Positions 14,660 through 21,704 of a stretch of DNA of 25,739 nucleotides are shown here, one piece after another. Positions within the stretch are counted from its first letter, which is position 1, and every line of letters starts with the position of its first letter. The stretch spans positions 1 through 25,739 of the forward strand of contig JBOFIT010000046.1 in NCBI GenBank assembly GCA_051650305.1. The letters run 5' to 3'. This DNA is from JBOFDK01 sp051650305 (lineage in GTDB: Bacteria > Bacillota > Clostridia > Lachnospirales > Cellulosilyticaceae). Below the pieces are notes generated by a model. It was not told where the DNA came from. It did not search any database and saw only the letters and a list, made by a program, of their open reading frames with translations. The translations under genes were made by a program, and so were the position numbers.

Positions 14660-15778
14660 ATGTTTAAAAAAGCGTTTAAATTAGTATGTACAGGTATGTT
14701 AGCAGCAGCACTTATGCTGACAGGATGTAGTGGGGGAACAGCACCAGAAGGGGCACAGACACCAGGTACAGCACAAGATAAAGTACAAAGCGACGTAAAA
14801 GTAGGTTTCATTTACTCAAGTCCTGTAGCAGATGGTGGATGGGTACAGTCTCATAATGAAGGAAGACTTTACTTAGAAGAGCAATTAGGTGTAGCGACTG
14901 TTTACAAAGAATCAGTACCAGAAACACAAGAAGTAGAAAAAGTAGCACGTGATATGATCGACCAAGGGTGTAATATCATCTTTGCAGGTTCATTTGGTTA
15001 CATGGATTACATAGAGAAACTTTCAAAAGACTTCCCAGAAGTAACATTCTTCCATTGTTCAGGATTTAAGACAACAGACAATATGTCTAACTACTTTGGT
15101 CGTATCGAAGACGCAAGATACCTTTCAGGTATGGTAGCAGGTCTTCAAACAAAAACAAACAAATTAGGTTATGTAGCAGCGATGCCAATTCCAGAAGTTA
15201 TTCGTGGTATTAATGCATTTACATTAGGTGCACAAGCAGTAAACCCAGATGTAACAGTAAAAGTATCATGGACAAATACATGGTATGACCCAGCAAAAGA
15301 AAAAGAAGCAGGTAATGCACTTATTGATGCTGGATGTGACGTACTTGCGCAACACCAAAATGCAGCAGGTGCACAGCAAGCAGCAGAAGAAAAAGGTGTA
15401 TGGTCTATCGGATACCATGCAGATATGAGTGGTGTAGCACCAAATGCGAACCTTACAAGTGCTGTATGGAACTGGGGTCCTTATTATGTAGAAGCGGTAC
15501 AATCGGTGATGGATGGTACTTATGAGTCAGGCGCATACTGGGAAGGTATCTCAAAAGGGATTGTAGATATTTCTCCACTTACAAAGAATGCACCACAAGA
15601 AGCAGAAGCTGTAGTAGCAGCTAAGAAACAAGAAATGGTAGAAGGTACATTCAACGTATTCCAAGGACCAATTAAAGATCAAGCTGGTGAAGTAAAAGTA
15701 CCAGAAGGTGAAATCTTAAGTGATGAAGCACAACTTGGTTGTGATTGGTTTGTAGCAGGCGTAGAAGCGGATCTTTAA
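14660..15778 (+). CDS. BMP-family nucleoside-binding lipoprotein
   Basis: A 372-residue exported lipoprotein. The signal peptide ends in the lipobox LTGC, with lipidated Cys23, followed by a Gly/Ser/Pro-rich linker. The mature region has the BMP/PnrA type I periplasmic-binding fold (VGFIYSSPVADGGWVQSHNEG near residue 48, then GSFGYMDYIEKL). PnrA-like proteins bind purine nucleosides for ABC import in Gram-positives. The genes behind it encode the matching ATPase and permeases, and the purine riboswitch in front supports a nucleoside substrate over other BMP ligands. The ribosome binding site GGAGGAG lies 8 bases before the ATG. Confidence 0.9.
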   Translation: MFKKAFKLVCTGMLAAALMLTGCSGGTAPEGAQTPGTAQDKVQSDVKVGFIYSSPVADGGWVQSHNEGRLYLEEQLGVATVYKESVPETQEVEKVARDMIDQGCNIIFAGSFGYMDYIEKLSKDFPEVTFFHCSGFKTTDNMSNYFGRIEDARYLSGMVAGLQTKTNKLGYVAAMPIPEVIRGINAFTLGAQAVNPDVTVKVSWTNTWYDPAKEKEAGNALIDAGCDVLAQHQNAAGAQQAAEEKGVWSIGYHADMSGVAPNANLTSAVWNWGPYYVEAVQSVMDGTYESGAYWEGISKGIVDISPLTKNAPQEAEAVVAAKKQEMVEGTFNVFQGPIKDQAGEVKVPEGEILSDEAQLGCDWFVAGVEADL

Positions 15779-15809
15779 GAATAATAAAAAATAAATAGGT
15801 GGCGTTAAC

Positions 15810-17342
15810 ATGAAACAATCAGTAGTGGTAAAATTAGACAACATAACAAAAACCTTTGGAACAGTAATTGCTAATGAGAAAGTGGATCTAACTTTAAAAA
15901 AAGGAGAGATTCATGCACTACTAGGAGAAAATGGCGCAGGCAAAAGTACACTTATGAACATGCTATCAGGGATTTATGCCCCTGATAGTGGGTTCATTTT
16001 TGTGCGTTCTAAGAAAGTTCATTTTTCATCTCCTAAAAGTGCAATTGCAGAAGGAATCGGCATGGTGCATCAGCATTTCAAATTAGTAGAGTCATTTACA
16101 GCGAAGGAAAACATCATAGCGGGCAGTGGTAAAGTCTTTACATATGGCAAAGAAGAGCGTGAACGTATCCAGAAACTTTGTGAAAAGTACGGCTTAACCA
16201 TTAATCTTGATAAAAAAGTAAAAGACATGTCTGTAAGTGAAAAACAGATGTTAGAAATTGTGAAGGTACTTTACAGAGGTTGTGATATTTTAATTTTAGA
16301 TGAACCTACAGCTGTGCTTACGCCACAAGAAGTAGAAAAACTTTTTGATATCGTAAGGTTGATGAAGGCAGATGGTTGTACTATTGTTATTATCACTCAT
16401 AAGTTACATGAGGTCATGGCGCTTTGTGACCAAGTAACGGTACTTTTAAAAGGAAGAGTCGCAAAGACTTTAGCCATAGAGGAGACAAATCCAGAACACT
16501 TAACGGAGTTAATGGTAGGACACAGCGAGAAGCTAAGTATCACACGTCCAGAACCACAGAATGCAAAGGTTGTGTACGAAGCACAGAACTTAACCATCAA
16601 AAACAAAGAAGGTGTGAAACTTTTAGATGATGTATCTGTAAGCCTAAGAAGTGGTGAAATACTAGGTGTAGCAGGTGTAGCGGGAAGTGGACAAAAAGAA
16701 CTGTGTGAAGCCTTAGTAGGCCTTAAAAAACTTAAGCAAGGGAAGCTTATCTTTGAAGGTGAAGACTTGACAGGTTATAGCCCAAGAGCCATTTTTAATA
16801 AAGGGATAGGCATGAGCTTTGTGCCAGAAGACCGCTTAGGGATGGGACTTGTAGGTGAGATGGGTGTGGTAGATAACCTACTGCTTAAAGAATACCATAC
16901 ACAAAAAGGCTTTTTCTTAGATAGAAAAAACATCAAAAAGAAGGCTAGTGAACTTGTGGAGAAGCTGAGCATTAAGACACCAAGTATTTTCCATCCAGTA
17001 AAGATGCTATCAGGTGGGAATATCCAAAAAGTATTACTAGGTAGAGAGATAGAAGCAGCGCCAAAAGTACTGATTACAGCTTATGCAGTACGTGGCTTAG
17101 ACGTCGGTGCGACTCACCAAATTTATGAGCTGATTAATGAGCAAAAGCAAAAAGATGTAGCTGTACTATTTGTAGGGGAAGACTTAGATGTACTGATGCA
17201 ACTTTGTGACCGCATTATGGTTATGTGTAATGGTAAAGTTACTGGCGTTGTAGATGCACACGAAGTGACAAAAGAACAAATCGGTATGATGATGGGTGGT
17301 CATACAGAAGAGACAGCTAAGGAGGGACGACATGCAAGTTAA
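15810..17342 (+). CDS. Nucleoside ABC transporter, double ATPase subunit
   Basis: A 510-residue protein of two fused ABC domains, as in the RbsA/YufO/NupO group. The first has Walker A GENGAGKST (Lys45) and Walker B LILDEPTA (Asp164, Glu165); its signature is degenerate (VSEKQMLEIV). The second has a divergent P-loop (AGVAGSGQKE), the intact signature LSGGNIQK and the downstream RGLDVGAT. One catalytic site is therefore probably consensus and one degenerate, as usual for the family. Gene order (lipoprotein, ATPase, two permeases) matches the guanosine importer NupNOPQ of Bacillus subtilis; purine nucleosides are the likely cargo. The 3' end overlaps the next gene by 11 bp. Confidence 0.93.
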   Translation: MKQSVVVKLDNITKTFGTVIANEKVDLTLKKGEIHALLGENGAGKSTLMNMLSGIYAPDSGFIFVRSKKVHFSSPKSAIAEGIGMVHQHFKLVESFTAKENIIAGSGKVFTYGKEERERIQKLCEKYGLTINLDKKVKDMSVSEKQMLEIVKVLYRGCDILILDEPTAVLTPQEVEKLFDIVRLMKADGCTIVIITHKLHEVMALCDQVTVLLKGRVAKTLAIEETNPEHLTELMVGHSEKLSITRPEPQNAKVVYEAQNLTIKNKEGVKLLDDVSVSLRSGEILGVAGVAGSGQKELCEALVGLKKLKQGKLIFEGEDLTGYSPRAIFNKGIGMSFVPEDRLGMGLVGEMGVVDNLLLKEYHTQKGFFLDRKNIKKKASELVEKLSIKTPSIFHPVKMLSGGNIQKVLLGREIEAAPKVLITAYAVRGLDVGATHQIYELINEQKQKDVAVLFVGEDLDVLMQLCDRIMVMCNGKVTGVVDAHEVTKEQIGMMMGGHTEETAKEGRHAS

Positions 17343-18411
17343 AGTATCAAAAGCTGGAATAGTATCTGTAAAGAAGAAAGCGCTTATAACAGGTAGTGCC
17401 ATTGTGGTAGCAATGATTGTGACCAGTTTGTTTATAGCAGCAATGGGGCATAACCCTTTTAGTGTGTATGCATCGATGTTAGAAGGATGCTTTGGAACAG
17501 CACATCGTATGAGACAGACAGTCATTACGACAGTACCACTTGTTATTACAGCAGTAGGGATTGCAGTAGCTTTTAAGATGAAATTCTGGAATATCGGTGC
17601 AGAAGGTCAAATACTTATGGGTGCTTTTATGGCAACAGGAGCAGCACTGTACCTTAAGGATTTACCAGCAGTGGCGCTCATTCCTATTATGATTCTATTA
17701 GGTATTATAGGTGGGGGGCTATGGGCACTTATCCCAGCAATTCTTAAAGCTAAGTTTAATACCAATGAAACTATTGTCACGTTGATGATGAACTACATTG
17801 CTTTAAAGTGGGTCGTGTACTTACAGTATGGCCCATGGAAAGATCCAAATGCCATGGGATTCCCAAAGATTGCAAGTTTTACTGACAATGCTATCATGCC
17901 TAAGGTTTTTGGTGTACATATCGGATGGATCATGGCCATCATTCTTGTGGTAGCCATACATTATTTAATGAATCATACAAAGATTGGGTATGAAATCCAA
18001 GTGCTAGGTGAAAGTGAAAATACAGCCAGATACGCAGGGATGAACATCAAGAAAATCATGCTTATAGCCATGGTGTTAAGTGGTGGTATCTGTGGACTTA
18101 CAGGGATGGTGCAAGCGTCAGCGGTTAACAACACATTGACGATGGATCTGACAGCAGGCGTAGGTTATACAGCTATTATTATTGCATGGCTTTCTAACTT
18201 GAAGACACCTTGGATTGTGGTTGTATCGGTGTTGTTTGCTATTCTTACACAAGGAGCGAGCTACATTCAGACAGCTTATCAAATACCACAGGCGGCAGCT
18301 GAAATCATACAAGGTATCGTACTTTTCAGTGTGCTTGGTAGTCAGTTCTTTATTAATTACCGTGTGAATATAGAAAAAGAAGAAAAAGTGGTCGTAGAGG
18401 AGGGTATATAA
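17332..18411 (+). CDS. Nucleoside ABC transporter permease 1
   Basis: A 359-residue membrane protein with about eight to ten hydrophobic segments, of the BPD_transp_2 (RbsC-like) permease family. It carries the family loop ALWALIPAILKAKFNTNETIVTLMM-type sequence (about residues 130-160) and the cytoplasmic coupling region ENTARYAGMNIKKIM. The true start is ATG 17332, with AAGGAGGG 7 bases before it; upstream ATGs lie inside the ATPase gene and lack sites. It overlaps the ATPase by 11 bp, which suggests coupled translation and stoichiometric assembly. It corresponds to NupP/YufP. Confidence 0.92.
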   Translation: MQVKVSKAGIVSVKKKALITGSAIVVAMIVTSLFIAAMGHNPFSVYASMLEGCFGTAHRMRQTVITTVPLVITAVGIAVAFKMKFWNIGAEGQILMGAFMATGAALYLKDLPAVALIPIMILLGIIGGGLWALIPAILKAKFNTNETIVTLMMNYIALKWVVYLQYGPWKDPNAMGFPKIASFTDNAIMPKVFGVHIGWIMAIILVVAIHYLMNHTKIGYEIQVLGESENTARYAGMNIKKIMLIAMVLSGGICGLTGMVQASAVNNTLTMDLTAGVGYTAIIIAWLSNLKTPWIVVVSVLFAILTQGASYIQTAYQIPQAAAEIIQGIVLFSVLGSQFFINYRVNIEKEEKVVVEEGI

Positions 18412-18414
18412 ACA

Positions 18415-19347
18415 ATGGGTATTGAATCCTTTTTATCAGCAGCAGTTATAGCAGGAACACCTCTTTTATTTGCAACCCTTGGTGGGATGATGAATGAAAA
18501 AGTAGGCCACATCAACTTAGGAGTAGAGGGTATGATGCTTATGGGAGCTGTCATGGGCTTTAGTGTAGGGCTCCGTACGCAGAATCCTTATCTAGCCTTA
18601 CTTGCAGCCATGGGAGCCGGGGCTTTAGCAGCACTTATTTATGGGGTGCTTACAGTTACATTACGTGCGAACCAAGTTGTTACGGGTCTTACACTTACTA
18701 TTTTTGGTACAGGGTTTGCAAATTTTGTAGGCCAAGGCTTAGTAGGTCAGATCGTACCAACTCCAGTAAAAGAGTTTTTAGCACCAGTGGCTATTCCGGT
18801 TTTAAGTAAAATACCAGTTATCGGGCAGCCTTTCTTTAATCAAAGTATCTTTGTGTATATGGGATATGGTATTGCCGTACTTTTACTAATCTATTACAAA
18901 GGGACGAAAGCAGGCTTAAATACACGTATGATAGGTGAGAATCCAAGTGCAGCAGATGCAGCAGGTATTCCTGTTATGACCTATAAGTACTTTAATATTA
19001 TGGTTGGTGGGATGCTATGCGGCTTATCAGGTGCCTTTTTATCTCTTGTATACGTGCCAGTATGGCAGCAAAACATTACAGCAGGGCGTGGATGGATTGC
19101 TGTAGCTCTTATTATTTTTATAGGGTGGCATCCAACGAAAGCTATATTTGGTGCGATTTTATTTGGCGCATTAGATATTTTAGGTTTACGTCTTCAAGCA
19201 GCGGGTATTCAAATCAATCAGTATTTTGTAGATATGTTACCTTATGTTGTAACGATTCTTTTCTTAGTCGTGGGGTCTATTCGTTCAGGTGGACAAAATC
19301 CTGGACCAAAAGCACTTGGTACATCGTACTTTAGAGAAGAAAGATAA
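18415..19347 (+). CDS. Nucleoside ABC transporter permease 2
   Basis: A 310-residue polytopic membrane protein of the same permease family as its neighbour and the second half of the transmembrane channel (NupQ/YufQ type). Recognisable features are the N-terminal EKVGHINLGVEGMMLMGAV, the coupling loop MIGENPSAADAAGIPVM, and GGRGWIAVALIIFIGWHPTKA-like sequence near the C-terminus. Its start codon lies 3 bases after the previous stop behind AGGAGGG. It ends the operon, with a terminator about 55 bases on. Confidence 0.92.
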   Translation: MGIESFLSAAVIAGTPLLFATLGGMMNEKVGHINLGVEGMMLMGAVMGFSVGLRTQNPYLALLAAMGAGALAALIYGVLTVTLRANQVVTGLTLTIFGTGFANFVGQGLVGQIVPTPVKEFLAPVAIPVLSKIPVIGQPFFNQSIFVYMGYGIAVLLLIYYKGTKAGLNTRMIGENPSAADAAGIPVMTYKYFNIMVGGMLCGLSGAFLSLVYVPVWQQNITAGRGWIAVALIIFIGWHPTKAIFGAILFGALDILGLRLQAAGIQINQYFVDMLPYVVTILFLVVGSIRSGGQNPGPKALGTSYFREER

Positions 19348-19357
19348 AAGTGATGAG

Positions 19358-19386
19358 TAGTCATAGGATTTAGACTATGATATAAT
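19358..19386 (+). promoter_or_regulatory. Weak candidate promoter before lysine exporter
   Basis: TAGTCA (19358-19363), a 17-base spacer and a perfect TATAAT (19381-19386). It would start transcription only about 10 bases before the hairpin at 19402. Confidence 0.4.
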
Positions 19387-19399
19387 GTGTGAAAAAGAA

Positions 19400-19429
19400 A
19401 GAGTGTCAGAGAGCTGACACTTTTTTTTT
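19400..19429 (+). terminator. Terminator of the nucleoside operon
   Basis: AGTGTCAG (19402-19409) and CTGACACT (19414-19421) form an 8-bp perfect stem with an AGAG loop, and a run of nine or ten T begins within the right arm. Confidence 0.9.
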
Positions 19430-19451
19430 AGGGCGTAAAAAGGAGGCAGAT

Positions 19452-19724
19452 ATGATTATTCTGATGATTATGGCAGTAGGGATTTTAGTAGGATTAAAAT
19501 GCTTTCCTGAAAAGTGGAGCAAGTACAATCATTATGTTCAGCTAGTAAGTATTGTATTACTTATTTTTTGCATGGGTGTATCTTTAGGAAGCAATCCGAC
19601 TTTTATGGAGCAGCTAGTGAGTATGGGATTTAAAGGTGTGGTGTTTGCTGTAGTGCCCATATTAGGCTCCATAGGTTGCGTGTATGTGCTGAGCGAAAAA
19701 TTTATGAAGAATAAAGAGGACTAA
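19452..19724 (+). CDS. LysO-type lysine exporter, N-terminal half
   Basis: A 90-residue, three-helix membrane protein: residues 1-15, 29-46 and 59-80 are hydrophobic. The sequence FCMGVSLGSNP matches the repeated GVxxG core of the LysO (YbjE, DUF340) family. Escherichia coli LysO is one protein of about 300 residues; here the N-terminal part is a separate gene ending 2 bases before the second part. The start at ATG 19452 has AGGAGG 5 bases upstream; a longer reading from 19389 runs through a terminator and is rejected. The two products presumably form one lysine exporter. Confidence 0.8.
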   Translation: MIILMIMAVGILVGLKCFPEKWSKYNHYVQLVSIVLLIFCMGVSLGSNPTFMEQLVSMGFKGVVFAVVPILGSIGCVYVLSEKFMKNKED

Positions 19725-19726
19725 AT

Positions 19727-20326
19727 ATGGTTAAAGCGATTATTATAAGCCTCATAGTAGGGGTTTTATACGGTCAGATTTTTACGGGGACAGAAAGTAT
19801 CGCCTTTTTTGGGAGTGTATCAGAAATAGCCCTTGTGGTGCTTATGTTTTCGGTGGGTATTAGTGTAGGAATGAATAAGCAAGTGTTTGAAAAAATGAAA
19901 GCCTATCATATAAAAATTTTCATTATACCAATCGGTATTATTATAGGTTCTGTCATAGGGGGAATAGTATGTGGTATGCTACTAGGCATGCCTTTAAATG
20001 AAAGTGTGGCCATAACATCAGGACTTGGCTGGTATAGTTTATCGGGTGTTTTGCTGACGGACTTAGCAGGGGCTGAAGTCGGAAGTATCGCTTTTCTAGC
20101 CAATCTTTTCCGTGAGATTATATCTTTTATCATTATTCCGTTTATAGCAGTACATTGTAATCACTATACAGCCATTGCACCAGCGGCAGCTACAAGTGAG
20201 GATACTACTTTACCTATTTTAATGAAGTATACAAGTGAAGAAGTAGTCATGATGGCGGTCATTAATGGAGTGATTTGTTCAGCTATGGTGCCAATACTTA
20301 TTCAGACTTTTTATCAACTATTATAA
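19727..20326 (+). CDS. LysO-type lysine exporter, C-terminal half
   Basis: A 199-residue membrane protein with about six hydrophobic helices. It carries the family features LMFSVGISVGMN, GLGWYSLSGVLLTDL and SIAFLANLFREIISF, which correspond to the C-terminal part of LysO with the conserved acidic residue in FRE. It starts 2 bases after the stop of the N-terminal half with a weak ribosome site, so translation is probably coupled. LysO exports lysine and toxic analogues. No lysine riboswitch is visible upstream. The split arrangement occurs in several anaerobes, so it is probably a functional two-subunit form rather than a frameshift. Confidence 0.85.
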   Translation: MVKAIIISLIVGVLYGQIFTGTESIAFFGSVSEIALVVLMFSVGISVGMNKQVFEKMKAYHIKIFIIPIGIIIGSVIGGIVCGMLLGMPLNESVAITSGLGWYSLSGVLLTDLAGAEVGSIAFLANLFREIISFIIIPFIAVHCNHYTAIAPAAATSEDTTLPILMKYTSEEVVMMAVINGVICSAMVPILIQTFYQLL

Positions 20327-20343
20327 AGTTCATTACAAATCAT

Positions 20344-20382
20344 TAAAGCCTGCTAAGGATGTCTTAGCAGGCTTGTTTTTTA
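20344..20382. terminator. Bidirectional terminator
   Basis: AAGCCTGCTAAG (20346-20357) and CTTAGCAGGCTT (20363-20374) form a 12-bp perfect stem with a GATGT loop, followed by GTTTTTT. It ends the lysine exporter and probably the convergent small gene, whose stop codon is at 20380. Confidence 0.9.
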
Positions 20383-20568
20383 AGCTCTTTTTTTCAAATT
20401 TTTAGGAGAGTCTTTCTTCTTAGATGAATGAAAATCCTCTTCCAGATAACCTTTTTTTTGAGAATGCTTTTTTTGAAGCGAAATGACTTGTTTTTCTAAA
20501 AAATCATCATAGTCATCATCTTGGGTAAAAACGATATTTTTGGTTTTGTTGCCTACAGCGTACTGCAT
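20380..20568 (-). CDS. Small charged hypothetical protein (62 aa)
   Basis: A 62-residue soluble protein with an acidic stretch in the first third (TQDDDYDDFLE) and a very basic C-terminal half rich in Lys and Ser. The start is convincing: AAGGAGTG lies 5 bases before the ATG at 20568. It shares the bidirectional terminator at its 3' end. I recognise no family. Small charged proteins next to a possible spore-promoter gene may be nucleic acid-binding, but that is only a suggestion. Confidence 0.65.
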   Translation of the reverse strand: MQYAVGNKTKNIVFTQDDDYDDFLEKQVISLQKKHSQKKGYLEEDFHSSKKKDSPKNLKKRA

Positions 20569-20649
20569 TATTTCACTCCTTCAATGGTTATAGCATATTT
20601 TATAACAAAAATATATAAAAATCCATACCTTTTTGAAAAATATTTAAGC

Positions 20650-20678
20650 GTATAAATTGAGGGTTTCAGGGCACAATG
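20650..20678 (+). promoter_or_regulatory. Possible forespore (SigG/SigF-like) promoter
   Basis: GTATA (20650-20654), a 17-base spacer and CACAATG (20672-20678) resemble the SigG pattern G-ATA / CATAATA (5 of 7 in the -10 box). It stands 33 bases before the 47-residue gene. A chance match is quite possible. Confidence 0.3.
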
Positions 20679-20710
20679 AAAAGGAGATTATCAGTGAAGG
20701 AGTGAAAGCT

Positions 20711-20854
20711 ATGGCAAATAAAAAAACAATGGAAAGCATCAATCAAGCACGCGTGGATACTACACGAGATGCGAAGAATGCAAACAATGGCTTTAAGTCA
20801 GGAATGAGTTCTGGAACCAATGGAGCTGGCGATAGCTATAGAAGAAATAAATAA
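20711..20854 (+). CDS. Very small hydrophilic protein (47 aa)
   Basis: A 47-residue protein rich in Asn, Gly, Ser, Lys and Arg with no hydrophobic core (ends GTNGAGDSYRRNK). The ATG at 20711 has AAGGAG about 10 bases upstream and a terminator follows its stop. The composition (MANKK start, small hydrophilic residues) recalls small acid-soluble spore proteins, and a SigG-like promoter lies in front, but there is no match to a conserved spore motif that I can name. It is divergent from the 62-residue gene; both share TGAAGGAGTGAAA around their ribosome sites. Confidence 0.6.
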   Translation: MANKKTMESINQARVDTTRDAKNANNGFKSGMSSGTNGAGDSYRRNK

Positions 20855-20864
20855 GATTTAGTCG

Positions 20865-20898
20865 AGCTAGAGGTATGCGTACAACCTCTAGCTTTTTT
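20865..20898 (+). terminator. Terminator after 47-aa gene
   Basis: AGCTAGAGGT (20865-20874) and ACCTCTAGCT (20884-20893) form a 10-bp stem with a 9-base loop; six T begin at the end of the right arm. Confidence 0.88.
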
Positions 20899-20997
20899 GA
20901 TGAAGAAGAAATTAAATCCCCAAGAAGGCTTGTCCCCAAAGGCTGAAATTGATATGATAAGAGAAATAGAGAAGGATGAAAGGTGGAGGAAAGCCGT

Positions 20998-21630
20998 ATG
21001 CTACAGCCAGCAATAGATATTGATGAAGTCGTAGAGAACTGGGATATACAATTAGAAGATGAGGATGTCATTGCCCATAAACATATCAAAAATACATACA
21101 TCGAAGAAGTGCATAGCAGCTATATTCAATTTAAAGAGTGTATACTAGAAAATGTGGTGTTTGTAGATGTACATTGTAAACATATAGAGTTTAGTCATGT
21201 GATTTTTAAAAACTGTGATTTATCCAATGTGAATTTAGAAGAGGCCATCTTCCACTGTGTACGTTTTGAAGAATGTAAATTAGTTGGAAGTTATGTGCCA
21301 GAAAGTACTATGCAGTATGTGACATTTGACACCTGTATGAATAGGTATTTAAACCTAGGGTTTAACACGCTAAAGGAAGTGACTTTTAAGGCCTGTGATC
21401 TGACCGAAAGTCATTTTGGTACGTGCAAACATAAAAAATTAGTATTTCAGGAATGTCAGATGGAAAGAGTGGACTTTGGGGGTACCAGTCTTGGTGGGGT
21501 AGACTTATCGAGCAATGATATACGAGGGATGAAAGTAGAGCTTAATCAGCTGCGTAAGGCAAAAGTCAATGCCATGCAGGCGATAGAACTTGCAAAATTA
21601 ATAGGTATAGAAATCGTAGAAGAAGAATAA
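20998..21630 (+). CDS. Pentapeptide-repeat protein with Qnr-like tail
   Basis: A 210-residue protein whose middle (about residues 40-190) is built from five-residue units centred on Phe/Leu: FKNCDLSNVNLEEAIF, FEECKL, FKACDLTESHF, FQECQMERVDF, VDLSSNDIRGMKV. These fold into a right-handed square beta-helix that mimics DNA. The C-terminal helix AMQAIELAKLIGIEI resembles the dimerising tail of Qnr-type gyrase-protection proteins. A role as a DNA-mimic that protects or inhibits gyrase is inferred; other pentapeptide proteins have unrelated functions. The ATG at 20998 follows GGAGG by 9 bases; GTG 20983 is an alternative in frame. Confidence 0.8.
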   Translation: MLQPAIDIDEVVENWDIQLEDEDVIAHKHIKNTYIEEVHSSYIQFKECILENVVFVDVHCKHIEFSHVIFKNCDLSNVNLEEAIFHCVRFEECKLVGSYVPESTMQYVTFDTCMNRYLNLGFNTLKEVTFKACDLTESHFGTCKHKKLVFQECQMERVDFGGTSLGGVDLSSNDIRGMKVELNQLRKAKVNAMQAIELAKLIGIEIVEEE

Positions 21631-21662
21631 CTTTATCGTAATGATAAGGTTATTCTTTTTTT
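21625..21662 (+). terminator. Terminator overlapping pentapeptide stop codon
   Basis: GAATAACTTTATC (21625-21637) pairs with GATAAGGTTATTC (21643-21655) over 13 bp with one G-U, loop GTAAT, then seven T. The gene's TAA is inside the left arm. Confidence 0.88.
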
Positions 21663-21704
21663 GCCGATATATAATATAGAACAACTGGAAAAGAGGAGGC
21701 AGCT

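Noticed and set aside
19347..19452. Lysine riboswitch before the lysine exporter
   Set aside because: The gap is only about 100 bases and holds a terminator; none of the conserved lysine-riboswitch elements is present.
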